This document shows, one piece after another, positions 32,318-41,736 of a stretch of DNA of 51,494 bases (the first letter of the stretch is position 1; every line of letters begins with the position of its first letter). The position numbers were made by a program, and so were the translations under genes. The notes under the pieces were generated by a model. It saw only the letters and a list, made by a program, of their open reading frames with translations, did not search any database and was not told the DNA's origin. The stretch comes from Patulibacter minatonensis DSM 18081 (GTDB lineage Bacteria > Actinomycetota > Thermoleophilia > Solirubrobacterales > Solirubrobacteraceae), in assembly GCF_000519325.1 (NCBI RefSeq), contig NZ_KI912613.1:1321661-1373154 (forward strand). Reading direction: 5' to 3'.

Positions 32318-34671
32318 GCTCCACGACCCCGTCGGGGGCGACCCCCGACCTCGCCCCGGACGACGGGACGGGCACGGTCGCCGTCGCCACCGAGCAGCTC
32401 GACCTCGCGCTGCAGGGCATGACGTGCGCGTCGTGCGCGAACCGGATCGAGCGCAAGCTGAACAAGCTCGACGGCGTCACCGCGACGGTGAACTACGCGA
32501 CGGAGAAGGCCTCCGTGGTGTTCGACCCGAAGGTCGCCACACCCGAGGCGCTGGTCTCCACGGTCGAGGGCGCCGGCTACCACGCGACGCTCCCCGCCCC
32601 GCCCGCCGCGCCCGGCGGCACGGCCGGCGACGACGCCGGGACCGCGACCGACGGCGCGTCGACGGGTGGCGGCACGACCGCCGACGGCTGGGGCCCCCAC
32701 GAGCGCGCGCTGCGGACGCGGCTGATCGGCTCGGCGGTCCTCTCCGTCCCGCTGCTCCTCGTCTCGATGATCCCGGCGCTCCAGTTCGAGCACTGGCAGT
32801 GGCTGGCGCTCCAGCTCGCCACGCCGGTCGTCCTCTGGGCCGGCTGGCCGTTCCACCGCGCCGCGTGGCAGAACCTCCGGCACGGATCCGCGTCGATGGA
32901 CACGCTGATCTCGGTCGGCACGCTCGCGGCGTGGACGTGGAGCGTCGTCGCGCTGTTCTTCCTCGGCGCCGGCGATCCGGGCATGAAGATGCCCTTCGAC
33001 CTGTGGCTCGACCGCGGCGCGGCGAGCGACCACATCTACCTCGAGACCGCGGGCGTCGTGACGACGCTGCTCCTGGCGGGTCGGCTCTTCGAGGCCCGCG
33101 CCAAGCGACGCTCGGGCGACGCCCTCCGCGCGCTGCTCGAGCTCGGCGCGAAGGACGTCGCGCTCCTCGACGCCGACGGCACCGAGCGCCGCGTGCCGGT
33201 CGAGCTGCTGACCGTCGGCGCGCGGTTCGTCGTCCGCCCCGGCGAGCGGATCGCGACCGACGGCACCGTCGTCGACGGGCGCTCCGCGGTCGACGAGTCG
33301 CTGCTGACCGGCGAGTCCGTCCCGGTCGAGAAGGCGCCGGGCGACGCGGTCGTCGGGGCGAGCGTCAACGCGGGCGGTCGCCTGGTCGTCGAGGCCACGA
33401 AGATCGGCGAGGACACCGCGATCGCGCAGATCGCCCGGCTCGTCGAGGACGCCCAGACCGGCAAGGCGCCGGTCCAGCGCCTGGCGGACCGGATCTCCGG
33501 CGTCTTCGTCCCGATCGTCCTCGTGCTCGCGGTCGCGACGCTCGGGTTCTGGCTGGGTGACGGCGCGGGCGCGGCGTACTCGTTCAGCGCCGCGGTCGCG
33601 GTCCTGATCATCGCCTGCCCCTGCGCGCTCGGCCTGGCCACCCCGACGGCGCTCCTCGTCGGCACCGGCCGCGGCGCCCAGCTCGGCGTGCTGATCAAGG
33701 GCCCGGAGGTCCTCGAGTCCACCCGCCGCGTCGACACGATCGTGCTCGACAAGACCGGCACCGTCACGACCGGCCGCATGCGCCTGACGGCGGTCCACCC
33801 CGCGGACGGCGAGGACGCCGACGAGGTCCTGCGCATCGTGGGCGCCCTGGAGTCCGGCTCCGAGCACCCGGTGGCACGGGCGATCGCGGCGGCGGCCGGA
33901 GAGCGCCTCCCGACCCCCGAGTCGTTCGCCAACCGCGAGGGCCTCGGCGTCGAGGGGACCGTCGAGGGCCGCGCCGTCGTCGCCGGTCGTCCGTCGCTGC
34001 TGGAGGAGTGGGGGATGCCGCTCACCGACGACCTCCGCACCCGGCTCGCCGACGAGCAGTCCCACGGCCGCACCGCGATCGTCGCCGGGTGGGAGGGCCG
34101 GATCCGCGGGCTGCTGGTCGTCGCGGACACGCCGAAGGAGACGAGCCGCGAGGCCGTCGCCGCGCTGAAGGGCCTCGGCCTGCGCACCGTGCTGCTGACC
34201 GGCGACAACGCGGCGACCGCCCGCGCCGTCGCCGACGAGGTCGGGATCGACGAGGTGATCGCCGAGGTCCTGCCCGCCGGGAAGGCCGCGGTCGTCCGCG
34301 ACCTGCAGGCCGACGGCCGCGTCGTCGCCATGGTCGGCGACGGGGTCAACGACGCGCCGGCGCTCGCGCAGGCCGACCTCGGGCTGGCGATCGGGACGGG
34401 CACCGACGTCGCGATCGAGGCGTCGGACCTGACCCTGGTCTCCGGCGACCTGCGCGGCGCGGGCGACGCGATCCGCCTGTCCCGCAGCACCCTGCGGACG
34501 ATCCGGACGAACCTCTTCTGGGCGTTCGCCTACAACGTGATCCTCATCCCGGTCGCCGTGGCGGGCCTCCTGAACCCGCTCCTGGCGGGCGCGGCGATGG
34601 CGCTGTCGAGCGTCTTCGTGGTCTCGAACTCGCTGCGCCTGCGGTCGTTCCGGGCCCAGCGGGACGGCTGA
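32314..34671 (+). CDS. copA: Copper-translocating P1B-type ATPase
   Basis: The 785-aa protein contains one N-terminal heavy-metal domain with GMTCASC (Cys38, Cys41) and a linker. It then shows the P1B transport core: actuator loop with [14 protein letters not shown] metal motif (435-437, [11 protein letters not shown]), phosphorylation Asp479 in DKTGTVTTG, the HP dipeptide in SEHPVARAI, and the hinge [14 protein letters not shown]. It exports Cu(I) using ATP. The ATG overlaps the stop of the His-rich protein, and both are controlled by the CsoR operator. Length and motif order are complete. Confidence 0.95.
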   Translation: MSSTTPSGATPDLAPDDGTGTVAVATEQLDLALQGMTCASCANRIERKLNKLDGVTATVNYATEKASVVFDPKVATPEALVSTVEGAGYHATLPAPPAAPGGTAGDDAGTATDGASTGGGTTADGWGPHERALRTRLIGSAVLSVPLLLVSMIPALQFEHWQWLALQLATPVVLWAGWPFHRAAWQNLRHGSASMDTLISVGTLAAWTWSVVALFFLGAGDPGMKMPFDLWLDRGAASDHIYLETAGVVTTLLLAGRLFEARAKRRSGDALRALLELGAKDVALLDADGTERRVPVELLTVGARFVVRPGERIATDGTVVDGRSAVDESLLTGESVPVEKAPGDAVVGASVNAGGRLVVEATKIGEDTAIAQIARLVEDAQTGKAPVQRLADRISGVFVPIVLVLAVATLGFWLGDGAGAAYSFSAAVAVLIIACPCALGLATPTALLVGTGRGAQLGVLIKGPEVLESTRRVDTIVLDKTGTVTTGRMRLTAVHPADGEDADEVLRIVGALESGSEHPVARAIAAAAGERLPTPESFANREGLGVEGTVEGRAVVAGRPSLLEEWGMPLTDDLRTRLADEQSHGRTAIVAGWEGRIRGLLVVADTPKETSREAVAALKGLGLRTVLLTGDNAATARAVADEVGIDEVIAEVLPAGKAAVVRDLQADGRVVAMVGDGVNDAPALAQADLGLAIGTGTDVAIEASDLTLVSGDLRGAGDAIRLSRSTLRTIRTNLFWAFAYNVILIPVAVAGLLNPLLAGAAMALSSVFVVSNSLRLRSFRAQRDG

Positions 34672-34793
34672 CGGCGGCGCCCGCCCGGCGCGACCGGCGC
34701 GGTGGCGCGTCGGGCCGGTCGAGCCGACCGGCGGGTCGGGGGCGCGCCCGAACGGGCCCGCCTCGGTCCGGGAACCATGCACCCGCGGCGGAT

Positions 34794-34827
34794 ATTCCTG
34801 GAATGCGCGATCACGCGATCCGGGAAT
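34794..34827 (+). promoter_or_regulatory. Conserved ATTCC-N24-GGAAT element, copy 2
   Basis: ATTCC (34794-34798), 24 bp, GGAAT (34823-34827), and then the A-N-GC-N-CGCAG-N-AC tail shared with the copy at 14940-14986. It lies about 55 bp upstream of the ECF promoter of the DGPF gene. The 34672-34989 gap is locally less GC-rich here and holds no gene. Confidence 0.5.
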
Positions 34828-34881
34828 ATGCCCGCAGGACGTGTGTGTTCCTCCGTCGTGCTCGAACTCCGCCGAAACTCG

Positions 34882-34908
34882 TGTCGTTCTGCGCGATGGT
34901 GGTCCGTC
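34882..34908 (+). promoter_or_regulatory. ECF-type promoter upstream of the DGPF/sigma operon
   Basis: TGTCGT (34882-34887), 17 bp, CGTC (34905-34908). As I recall, ECF42 promoters read TGTCGA at -35 and CGA/TC at -10, so this fits autoregulation by the sigma factor encoded two genes on. The leader would be about 75 nt. Confidence 0.6.
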
Positions 34909-34989
34909 TTCACCCCAGAGGCCGCGACCGGCGGCCTCGGGGCAGGACCCGATCCGCCCCCGGAACCACCGACACGAAGGATCACCACG

Positions 34990-35361
34990 ATGCGCTACTC
35001 CCTCCTCCTCAGCCACCCCGAGCCCACCCCGGGCGAGATCCCCGAGGAGACCATCGCCCAGTTCCAGGAGGCGTTCGGCGACTACGCCCGGGCGCTCGAG
35101 TCCGCCGGCGTCCTGCGCTCGGCCGACGTGCTGCAGCCGACCGACGTCACGACCACGGTCACCCTGCGCGGCGGCAGCCTGCAGGTCCAGGACGGGCCGT
35201 TCGCCGACACGAAGGAGGCCCTCGGCGGCGTCTTCGTGATCGACGTCGCGGACCTCGACGCCGCGATCGCCTGGGCCGAGAAGTGCCCCGGCGCGCAGTA
35301 CGGCGTGATCGAGATCCGCCCCACCGCGGTCGCGTTCCTGGACGGTCAGTGGCGGAGCTGA
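34990..35361 (+). CDS. YCII-related DGPF-domain protein
   Basis: The 123-aa protein starts MRYSLLLSHPEP and contains VQDGPFADTKEALGGVFVID, the DGPF signature of the YCII-related family that accompanies ECF42 sigma factors. The ferredoxin-like fold continues with LDAAIAWAEKCPGAQYGVIEIRP. The biochemical role of DGPF proteins is not established; an effector, enzyme or sensor for the sigma factor has been considered. The gene overlaps the sigma start by 13 bp, indicating coupled translation. Confidence 0.88.
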   Translation: MRYSLLLSHPEPTPGEIPEETIAQFQEAFGDYARALESAGVLRSADVLQPTDVTTTVTLRGGSLQVQDGPFADTKEALGGVFVIDVADLDAAIAWAEKCPGAQYGVIEIRPTAVAFLDGQWRS

Positions 35362-36575
35362 CCACGGTCGAGGCGCGCGTGGCCGAGGTCACCCGCGCCT
35401 CGTACGGCCGGCTCCTGGCGCTGCTCGCGGCGCCGACCCGCGACATCGCGGCGGCCGAGGACGCCCTCGCCGACGCGCTCGAGCAGGCGCTCCGCCGGTG
35501 GCCCGACGCGGGCGTCCCGGACAACCCGGAGGCCTGGCTCCTCACCGTCGCCCGCAACCGCGAGCGCGACCGGTTCCGCTCCGCCGCGCACCGCACGGCG
35601 GCCCCGCTGGAGGACGCCGACCACGTCGGCACGACCGACGACCCGGACCCCGACGCGATCCCGGACCAACGGCTCGCACTGCTCTTCGTCTGCACCCATC
35701 CGGCGATCGACCGCACGATCCGCACGCCGCTGATGCTCCAGACGGTCCTCGGCTTCGACACCGAGCAGATCGCCCGGGCGTTCGCGATCCCCGCGCCGAC
35801 GATGCTCCAACGGCTGGTGCGTGCCAAGCGGCGGATCCGCGACGCCGGCATCGCGTTCGTCGTCCCCGACCGCGCGCTGATGACGGAGCGGATGCCGGCG
35901 GTGCTCGAGGCGATCTACGGCACCTACGCGATCGACTGGCAGGGCGTCGCCGGCGCGACGGAGCGCACGAGCCTGTCGGGCGAGGCCCTGTACCTCGCCG
36001 AGACGCTCGTCGAGCTGACCGGCGACGACCCGGAGGTGCTCGGCCTGGCGGCGCTGATCGCCCTGTCGAGCTCCCGGGCCGCCGCGCGCGTCGCGGACGA
36101 CGGCGCGTTCGTCCCGCTCGGCGAGCAGGACCCGGCGGCGTGGGACGACGCGCTGATCGCCCGCGGGGAGGCCCACCTGCATCGCGCGCACGCGCAGGGC
36201 CGCGTCGGGCGGTACCAGCTCGAGGCCGCGATCCAGTCCGCGCACCTCGCCCGACGCACGTCGGGCACGACCGACTGGCGGGCGCTTCGCACGTTCCACG
36301 TCGCCCTGCAGGACCTCGCACCGAGCCTCGGGGGCGCCGTCGCCCTGACGGCGGTCGTCGGCGAGACCGACGGGCCTGCGGCCGGCCTGGCGCTGCTCGA
36401 CGAACTCGAGGGTCCGCACGTCGAGCGCTTCCAGCCGGCGTGGGCGACCAGGGCGCACCTGGCGGAGCGCGCGGGAGACCGCGCCGCCGGCCGCGCCGCA
36501 CTGGACCGTGCGATCGCGCTCACGACGGACCCGGACACCCGTGCGTTCCTGGAGCGGCGACGGTCGGAGATGTGA
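35349..36575 (+). CDS. ECF42-group RNA polymerase sigma factor with long C-terminal extension
   Basis: The 408-aa protein has sigma region 2 (about 10-75: ASYGRLLALLAAPTRDIAAAEDALADAL, NPEAWLLTVARNRERDR) and region 4 (about 115-165: RTPLMLQTVLGFDTEQIARAFAIPAPTMLQRLVRAKRRI). A helical extension of about 230 residues follows, typical of the DUF6596/TPR-containing tail of ECF42. No anti-sigma gene is nearby, as usual for this group; the tail and the DGPF partner may control activity. GTG 35349 gives a complete region 2; an in-frame GTG at 35379 is an alternative. Confidence 0.88.
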   Translation: MAELTTVEARVAEVTRASYGRLLALLAAPTRDIAAAEDALADALEQALRRWPDAGVPDNPEAWLLTVARNRERDRFRSAAHRTAAPLEDADHVGTTDDPDPDAIPDQRLALLFVCTHPAIDRTIRTPLMLQTVLGFDTEQIARAFAIPAPTMLQRLVRAKRRIRDAGIAFVVPDRALMTERMPAVLEAIYGTYAIDWQGVAGATERTSLSGEALYLAETLVELTGDDPEVLGLAALIALSSSRAAARVADDGAFVPLGEQDPAAWDDALIARGEAHLHRAHAQGRVGRYQLEAAIQSAHLARRTSGTTDWRALRTFHVALQDLAPSLGGAVALTAVVGETDGPAAGLALLDELEGPHVERFQPAWATRAHLAERAGDRAAGRAALDRAIALTTDPDTRAFLERRRSEM

Positions 36576-36599
36576 CGGTCGATCCCGGGGTCGGCGGGC

Positions 36600-36733
36600 C
36601 CCTGGTCGACGGCCGCGGTCACGCGTCGTCGGAGACCGACCTGCGGTGACCTCCGCGCCGGCCGACCGGTCGACTCCTCGGCCGCCGTGGTCCGGGGTGG
36701 TCGGACGTCGACCATCGGTGACCTCCGCCGCCG
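36600..36733. repeat. Imperfect direct repeat, 72-bp offset, in the 36576-36922 gap
   Basis: The stretch 36611-36661 resembles 36683-36733 (about three quarters identical; both end GGTGACCTCCGC). The second contains GACGTCGACCATCGG (36704-36718), one base short of the core of the 61-bp repeats at 2.7 kb. The rest of the gap to 36922 shows no gene. A locally AT-richer stretch with AGATAC near 36800 could be the promoter of the next gene. Confidence 0.5.
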
Positions 36734-36922
36734 CCGGAGCGCCCGCGGACGCGGTACCCGGGACACCCCGTCCCGCCTGTTCGGTGATCCGTAGCACGCA
36801 GATACCAAACCGACGCACGACGGACGGGGGAGTGCGACGACCGCGCGTCATGGTTCTCGTTCGAAGTCCCGCCTGTCCCGCCCTCGGCTTCCCCGGCCGG
36901 CCCCGACCCAGCACCCTTCCCC

Positions 36923-37384
36923 GTGTTCGCTCCCTTCTCCTCCGATCCGCAGAACGACCCGGTTCGTCCCGTCGCGGCCGCCCCGGGCCTCGACGCGTCG
37001 CAACCCGTCGACGTGGCCCGCGCCACGGCCGACGTGGTCCGCAAGACGGCCGAGGTCGCTGCCGACATCGCTGCGACCACCGAGCGCCTGCAGGAGCTCG
37101 AGCGGCTCCAGGCGCTCGTCGTCTCCACCACCGCCCACGAGCTCCGCAGCCCGCTGACGGTCCTGCGGGCCCACGCCGACATGCTCATGGACGGCAGCGA
37201 CCACCTCGACGACAGCGAGCGCGCGTCGCTCGAGGCGATCAGCCGCGCGGTCGTCCGCCTGCAGGAGGTCAGCGACCACCTCGTCGCCGAGCTCCGCGGC
37301 ACCGCCGGCGGTGCCGAGGAGGCCCTCCGCCGCTGGCTGCAGCTCGAGCCGGGCGCCACGCGCACCCGTCCGCGGACGGCCTAG
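36923..37384 (+). CDS. Stand-alone HisKA (DHp) domain protein without an ATPase domain
   Basis: The 153-aa protein has a polar head, a coiled coil (about 30-65: RATADVVRKTAEVAADIAA, RLQELERLQAL) and then STTAHELRSPLTVLRAHADML with a conserved H-box His72, followed by the second DHp helix (SLEAISRAVVRLQEVSDHLV). The protein stops about 30 residues later, with no HATPase_c motifs. It cannot phosphorylate itself; it could accept phosphate in trans, or dimerise with and modulate another kinase. The start is GTG 36923. A perfect hairpin follows the gene. No response regulator is adjacent. Confidence 0.75.
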   Translation: MFAPFSSDPQNDPVRPVAAAPGLDASQPVDVARATADVVRKTAEVAADIAATTERLQELERLQALVVSTTAHELRSPLTVLRAHADMLMDGSDHLDDSERASLEAISRAVVRLQEVSDHLVAELRGTAGGAEEALRRWLQLEPGATRTRPRTA

Positions 37385-37389
37385 ACCAC

Positions 37390-37413
37390 CCCGCCGACCG
37401 ATGAGTCGGCGGG
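37390..37413. terminator. Hairpin after the HisKA-only gene
   Basis: CCCGCCGAC-cgatga-GTCGGCGGG, a perfect 9-bp stem, lies 6 bp after the stop codon. No T-run follows. Confidence 0.65.
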
Positions 37414-37424
37414 TCCGCCGGAGT

Positions 37425-37437
37425 CTCACGGTGTGAG
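37425..37437. promoter_or_regulatory. Short inverted repeat upstream of the VOC gene
   Basis: CTCAC-ggt-GTGAG, 67 bp before the ATG at 37504. It is a possible operator; there is no other support. Confidence 0.3.
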
Positions 37438-37503
37438 GACCACGCGCCACGGCGCAGGTCCCGACCGCCACGGCGCGTCCGCGCCCAGCCCGAGGAGACT
37501 CCG

Positions 37504-37869
37504 ATGTTCCAGGACACCAAGGCGTTCAGCGGCTTCGCGGTCGACGACCCCGGGGCGGCGAAGACGTTCTACGGCGACGTCCTCGGCCTCGACGTCGAGA
37601 CGAACGAGATGGGTTTCCTGACGCTCCGCCTCGGGAGCGGCGCGGAGGTCCTGGCCTACCCGAAGCCCGACCACGTCCCGGCGACGTTCACGATCCTGAA
37701 CTTCCCGGTCGACGACGTCGAGGCCGCCGTCGACGCGCTCACGGCGAAGGGCGTCGTGTTCCTCCGTTACGACTCGACCGACGAGAAGGGCATCCAGCGC
37801 GGGTACGGCCCCGACATCGCGTGGTTCACGGACCCCGCGGGAAACGTGCTGTCGGTGCTCTCGGCGTAG
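37504..37869 (+). CDS. VOC-superfamily glyoxalase-like protein
   Basis: The 121-aa single-domain protein has [23 protein letters not shown], then [23 protein letters not shown], and ends [15 protein letters not shown], the classical final VOC strand with a DPxGN turn. It is likely a small enzyme or binding protein of unknown substrate. GAGGAGA upstream of ATG 37504 is a strong ribosome-binding site. It is more typical of the glyoxalase group than the VOC protein at 11010 and is not its close copy. Confidence 0.88.
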   Translation: MFQDTKAFSGFAVDDPGAAKTFYGDVLGLDVETNEMGFLTLRLGSGAEVLAYPKPDHVPATFTILNFPVDDVEAAVDALTAKGVVFLRYDSTDEKGIQRGYGPDIAWFTDPAGNVLSVLSA

Positions 37870-37983
37870 GCGCGCATCCGCTGGTGGACGAGGGGGCAGC
37901 TGCGCCCACCGCCACCGGGCGCACCGCCGACGCTGCCGTTCGTCGACGCGGACGGCCTGAGGGGACATCGTTCGTCCACGGGG

Positions 37984-38012
37984 TTGCGCGGCGGGGAACC
38001 GCCCCCGATACT
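37984..38012 (+). promoter_or_regulatory. Sigma-A-like promoter of the DUF4091 gene
   Basis: TTGCGC (37984-37989), 17 bp, GATACT (38007-38012). The predicted transcription start coincides with the ATG at 38019, implying a leaderless mRNA. Confidence 0.55.
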
Positions 38013-38018
38013 CGCCGG

Positions 38019-41000
38019 ATGCGCCGTGTGTGGCCTGTAAACCCTCGGGGTTCGGACGTCCCGTGCCCATCCCGATCAGACCGCCCTGGCGCGGCCCGGA
38101 CGAGGACGGTGGTCCTCGTGCTCGGCGCCTTGGTCGGGGTGGGCGCGTCGCCGTCGCCGGCGACCGCCGCAGACACGAACCTCGTCGGGAACCCGTCGTT
38201 CGAGTCCGGGTACTCGGGCTGGATCTCCTACCAGGGCACCCCCGGCAACGTCCAGCAGAGCGGTGCTCCGGACGGGAACTGGGTCGGAACGGCGAAGGCG
38301 TCGACCACCGGCGCGGCGTACACGCTGGACAACTACCCCACCGCCACGGCGAGTGGCGGCCGCACGTACACGGCGACGGCCTGGGTGAAGGCCGGGACCG
38401 CCTCGAGCGGCAAGCCGATCAAGCTGATCGTCCGGTCCTCGCCGTCGAGCGGGAACGCCACGGAGTGCGGGGCGTCCACGCCGCAGAACCTGACCACCAC
38501 CTGGTCGTCGATCACGGTGACCTGCGTCGCCCCGCGGTCCGGCGACGCCCTCGACGTGTACCTCGTCCGGGAGGACGGCGTCACGATGAACGAGACGTTC
38601 TTCGCCGACAAGGTCTCGCTGGTCGGCCCGGACCAGGCGACGGTCCCGAGCGGCAACATCACGGCGAACCCGTCGTTCGAGGCGGACGTCGCCGGCTGGG
38701 ACCGCTACCGGTCGACCGTGTCGCAGACCCCGGTCGCCGACGACCCCGACGCCGCTTCCGGCAGCCGGTCCGCCACGGTGAAGGCGAACGCGGGCGTCAC
38801 CGACTCGTACTCGATCGTCCAGGCCCCGACGTCGCTGAACAAGAAGGCCGCGGGCGCCTACACCTACACCGCCACCGCCTGGGTCAAGGGCACGCCGTCG
38901 AGCGCCGGGAAGACCGTGACGCTGTTCGTCCGCGAGAAGGACGCGGCCGACGGTGACGTCCAGTCGCGGAGCGCGCCGGTCACGCTGTCGGCCGACCGCT
39001 TCAAGAAGGTCACGGTGTCGGCGACCGCCCAGGCCACAGGCGACTCGATCGACGTCTACGCGGCCCGGCTGGACGACGTCTCGAGCGGTGAGTCGTTCCG
39101 CATCGACGCCTTCACGCTGACGGCGTCCCAGCCGGGCGAGGTCCCGGCCGGCAACCTCACGGCGAACCCGAGCGTCGAGCCCGACGCCACCAACTGGAGC
39201 AGCTACCAGGGGACGACCCCGACGTCGGTCCTGGCCACCGCCGCCCCGGCGTCCGCCGGCGTCGCCGACGCGCCGCTCGGGACGCGGGTCGGGAAGGCGA
39301 CGGCGAGCACCCAGGGCGGCTACGACGGCTACACCTTCGACGACGCGAACGCCGCGGTGCAGGACTCCGTCGCGGGCACGACCTACACCGCAGGCGCCTG
39401 GGCGAAGGCCGCGGCGGCCGGCGGCGTGGCGAAGAACACGTACCTGGTCGTCCGCGAGACCAACGCGGCCGGCGCCACGGTCGGGTACGCCGACTCCCGG
39501 GTCGTCCCGCTGCGCGCCGACCGGTACAGCCGACTGGAGTCGTCGTACGTCGCGAAGGACGACCACAACAAGATCGACGTCTACCTCGACCGGCGCGGCG
39601 ACGTGGTGCCGGGCGAGAGCTTCTACGCGGACGACATCACGCTCACCGCCACCCGGCTCGCCAACGTCTTCGGGTCGTCCGTCACGGTGCGACCGGACGT
39701 CGACCAGCCGTCCGGAGGCACCCTCGCGGCCACCGTGTCGGCGGCCAAGAACGAGTCTGCGTCGTTCCAGATCGCGCTCCGGACCACCGGGGCCGGCGCG
39801 ACGGTCACGGGCCAGTCCCTCCTCGGCGGACAGCTGACCGGCCCGTCCAACGCGACGATCGCGGAGTCCGCGGTGACGGTCGCCCGCGAGGCGAACTACA
39901 CCGTCGAGCAGCCCTCCGACGGGGAGGGTGCCGTCGGGAAGTGGCCCGACGAGCTGATCCCCGACAAGGACCCGCTCCTCGGCGGCGTGGGGAGGACCCT
40001 CGGGTCGAACCAGAGGGCGTTCCCGATCGTCCTCGGCGAGCGTGAGGCCTCGACGCTCTGGGTGGACGTGAACGTCCCGACGTCCGCGGCGAAGGGCACG
40101 TACACCGGCACCATCCGGTTGACGCTCTCGGGCGGGTCGAGGATCGACGTCCCGGTGACGGTGAAGGTCCGCGACTTCACGCTGCCCTCGACCTCGTCGC
40201 TGCGCAGCATCTTCACCCTGAACCCCTTCGAGGTCTGTCGCGCCCCCGAGACCGCGGGGAACGACGGGGGGTACGCCGACATCCGACCCTCCTACGGCGG
40301 GTGCGACCCGTCGAACGAGAAGACGTGGCAGGTGTTCGCGCGCTTCGCGCAGCTCGGCCTGCGCAACCGGATCTCGATCAGCAACCCGTACGCCACGCGC
40401 AACCAGGAGGCCCCGACCACCGATCCGGTGACCCGGGCCGCGCTCCCGGGCGCCCCGACGCCGCCTCCGGGCACGTACACCCAGGAGGACGCGTTCGACA
40501 CCTACGTCAAGCCGCTGCTCGACGGCACCGCCCCGCAGGGCACGTTGACCGGCGCGAAGCTCACGACGTTCTCCACCTGGTGGGGGTGCATCAGGATCGA
40601 GAAGGCCGGGTGCCTCTCGCGCTGGAAGTCGGTCATCGACCGGCACGTCCCCAGCGCTGCGAGCCGGTTCCTCCCGTGGGTCTGCGACGAGCCGTTCTTC
40701 GACGACGCGAAGCACAAGACGCCATGGCGGTACTCCGCGACGTCGCCCAGCGGCGACACCCCGGACCTCGGGGCGCCCGCCAACGGGGAGACGCCGTACG
40801 AGTATCCGCCGTTCTCGTGCGCCTGGTCGCGCAAGACCGCGACCGACGGCTGGCCGGGGGTGCCCGTGAAGATCACCACCGACCTCGACGATCCGGGGCT
40901 CTACGACCGCTACGTCGCGGACCGCAACAACCCGCCCGCGGTCCCGACCGCCGCACCGACGACCTCGAAGGTCAACGTCCTCGCGAACCTCGTGACCGAC

Positions 41001-41651
41001 CTGGTCCCGCGCAACCCGAAGGACCCGAACCAGAAGTACTCCGTCCGGAAGGCGAAGTTCGACCGGTTCGCCGCCCAGTCGGGTGCGGAGCTCTGGGGGT
41101 ACACGGCCTGCTCCAGCGCGGGCTGCGATCCGGGTGTCCCCGCGAGCGACCCCACGACCACCGACCCCGAGCACGACGGATGGCCGTCCTACTCGATCGA
41201 CCAGCCCGGATCCCAGGCGTCGGCGATGGGGTGGATGTCGTTCATGTACGGCCTCAAGGGCGAGAGCTACTTCGACACCGCCTACGGCTTCAGCGAGGGC
41301 CCGGAGTTCCATCGCGGATTCGCGGACTACGGCGCCAACGGCGACGGGCTGCTGTTCTACCCGGGCCTGTCGGACGTGACGAAGAACGGGGCGACCACGA
41401 CGGTCGACATGCCGTTCGAGTCGATCCGACTGAAGCGGATCCGTGAGGGCCGGGAGGACTACGAGTACCTGGCACGGCTGGCGACGCCCGCCTGCGGCAA
41501 GCGGACGCAGGCCATGGCGATCGCCCAGGGCCTCTTCGGCGACCTCGATCACGCGATGTTCAGCACGACGGTCACCCAGGCGCAGCTCGACGCGGCGCGG
41601 GACAGCCTCGAGGCCCTGATCACCTCGACCACGCAGTGCAAGAACCCCTGA
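38019..41651 (+). CDS. Large secreted DUF4091 glycosidase-like protein with three carbohydrate-binding-like modules
   Basis: The 1210-aa protein has a signal peptide (RTRTVVLVLGALVGVGASPSPATAA split over about residues 28-52). Three beta-sandwich modules of CBM4/9 style follow, each starting with a N-(P)-S-(F/V)-E turn (NPSFESGYSGW, NPSFEADVAGW, NPSVEPDATNW), about residues 52-545. The remainder contains an N-terminal beta domain and a barrel with FLPWVCDEPFF (Asp890-Glu891, a plausible acid pair), ending in SIRLKRIREGREDYEYLARL, the DUF4091 signature related to GH123. It probably degrades an external glycan. No transporter or sugar genes are adjacent. The start is supported by the promoter. 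Confidence 0.82.
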   Translation: MRRVWPVNPRGSDVPCPSRSDRPGAARTRTVVLVLGALVGVGASPSPATAADTNLVGNPSFESGYSGWISYQGTPGNVQQSGAPDGNWVGTAKASTTGAAYTLDNYPTATASGGRTYTATAWVKAGTASSGKPIKLIVRSSPSSGNATECGASTPQNLTTTWSSITVTCVAPRSGDALDVYLVREDGVTMNETFFADKVSLVGPDQATVPSGNITANPSFEADVAGWDRYRSTVSQTPVADDPDAASGSRSATVKANAGVTDSYSIVQAPTSLNKKAAGAYTYTATAWVKGTPSSAGKTVTLFVREKDAADGDVQSRSAPVTLSADRFKKVTVSATAQATGDSIDVYAARLDDVSSGESFRIDAFTLTASQPGEVPAGNLTANPSVEPDATNWSSYQGTTPTSVLATAAPASAGVADAPLGTRVGKATASTQGGYDGYTFDDANAAVQDSVAGTTYTAGAWAKAAAAGGVAKNTYLVVRETNAAGATVGYADSRVVPLRADRYSRLESSYVAKDDHNKIDVYLDRRGDVVPGESFYADDITLTATRLANVFGSSVTVRPDVDQPSGGTLAATVSAAKNESASFQIALRTTGAGATVTGQSLLGGQLTGPSNATIAESAVTVAREANYTVEQPSDGEGAVGKWPDELIPDKDPLLGGVGRTLGSNQRAFPIVLGEREASTLWVDVNVPTSAAKGTYTGTIRLTLSGGSRIDVPVTVKVRDFTLPSTSSLRSIFTLNPFEVCRAPETAGNDGGYADIRPSYGGCDPSNEKTWQVFARFAQLGLRNRISISNPYATRNQEAPTTDPVTRAALPGAPTPPPGTYTQEDAFDTYVKPLLDGTAPQGTLTGAKLTTFSTWWGCIRIEKAGCLSRWKSVIDRHVPSAASRFLPWVCDEPFFDDAKHKTPWRYSATSPSGDTPDLGAPANGETPYEYPPFSCAWSRKTATDGWPGVPVKITTDLDDPGLYDRYVADRNNPPAVPTAAPTTSKVNVLANLVTDLVPRNPKDPNQKYSVRKAKFDRFAAQSGAELWGYTACSSAGCDPGVPASDPTTTDPEHDGWPSYSIDQPGSQASAMGWMSFMYGLKGESYFDTAYGFSEGPEFHRGFADYGANGDGLLFYPGLSDVTKNGATTTVDMPFESIRLKRIREGREDYEYLARLATPACGKRTQAMAIAQGLFGDLDHAMFSTTVTQAQLDAARDSLEALITSTTQCKNP

Positions 41652-41736
41652 CGGCCGAGCAGGCCCCGTCCTGGCCGGCGGATGCGCCGCTCCGGACGGT
41701 GCCCGCACCCCGGTGCGACCGTCCGTGCAGGGCCCC

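Noticed and set aside
34803-34880. Short leader peptide containing REYARRT upstream of the DGPF gene
   Set aside because: It lies upstream of the predicted ECF promoter, has no RBS, and the similarity to 14940-14986 is explained at least as well by a conserved DNA dyad.
36840-36880. GTTCGAA-like T-loop suggesting a tRNA
   Set aside because: The flanking bases do not form a T-stem, and no acceptor stem or anticodon arm can be drawn.
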